From a bacterium (GTDB lineage Bacteria > Desulfobacterota > Anaeroferrophillalia > Anaeroferrophillales > Tharpellaceae), in assembly GCA_029935295.1 (NCBI GenBank), contig JAOZKP010000077.1:1-5368 (forward strand): 5,368 nt of DNA, written 5' to 3'. Shown in pieces: positions 5,345-5,368 of the stretch. Position 1 is the first letter of the stretch. Each line of letters starts with the position of its first letter. Under the pieces are notes generated by a model. That model saw only the letters and a list, made by a program, of their open reading frames with translations. It was not told where the DNA came from and did no database searches. Both the position numbers and the translations under genes were made by a program.

Positions 5345-5368
5345 GCAAATAAGTACTCTTATCAGAGC

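Noticed and set aside
5280..5366. Minus-strand open frame entering from the right edge and ending at a TAG that overlaps the coaX start by 10 bases
   Set aside because: Overlap with coaX would suit an operon, but the 28 visible residues (ending in LGLSKCW) match no expected upstream protein such as BirA, and the same stretch is better explained by hairpins and a leader. Sequence beyond the edge would decide.

Overview
The window reads as an ordinary stretch of bacterial chromosome with four well-formed housekeeping or regulatory genes, no mobile elements, no CRISPR array and no recognisable RNA gene. The gene families, the mid-range base composition, and a ThiI-like PP-loop protein with an NFACT-R-like tail beside mutS suggest an anaerobic bacterium of the Desulfobacterota / former Deltaproteobacteria type. 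That placement is inference from general family knowledge; no marker gene here proves it.

Left part (1-252): a non-coding leader packed with inverted repeats. These include a perfect 16-bp palindrome, a cluster of GC-rich stems, and two AT-rich dyads just before the first start codon. It may lie between two divergent genes, because a short reading frame with a good ribosome binding site leaves the left edge on the minus strand. No known riboswitch family could be matched to it by eye.

Middle (253-3964): a two-gene plus-strand operon. The first gene encodes a 338-residue PP-loop sulfurtransferase-like protein related to ThiI/MnmA, with three cysteines placed as for thiolation or an Fe-S cluster. 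Its C-terminal domain resembles the NFACT-R RNA-binding fold. Its last 11 bases overlap the start of mutS, which encodes a complete 901-residue mismatch-recognition ATPase with all key motifs intact. The two products serve different kinds of nucleic-acid upkeep (probably tRNA thiolation, and DNA mismatch repair), so the tight coupling is more likely shared expression than a shared pathway.

Right part (3982-5368): two minus-strand genes converging on mutS. coaX encodes type III pantothenate kinase, the first step of CoA synthesis. Downstream of it, after a 108-base gap, lies an Rrf2-family regulator with three cysteines of the IscR/NsrR type. The gap holds a strong sigma-70-like promoter for the regulator, with a long inverted repeat across its -10 box: a good candidate for an autoregulatory operator. 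The mutS and rrf2 stop codons are 17 bases apart with no visible terminator between them.

The points most worth following are the Q-for-G change in the PP-loop motif (SQGLDS), the Rrf2 operator, and the structured leader at 60-240. I see no convincing previously undescribed multi-gene system.
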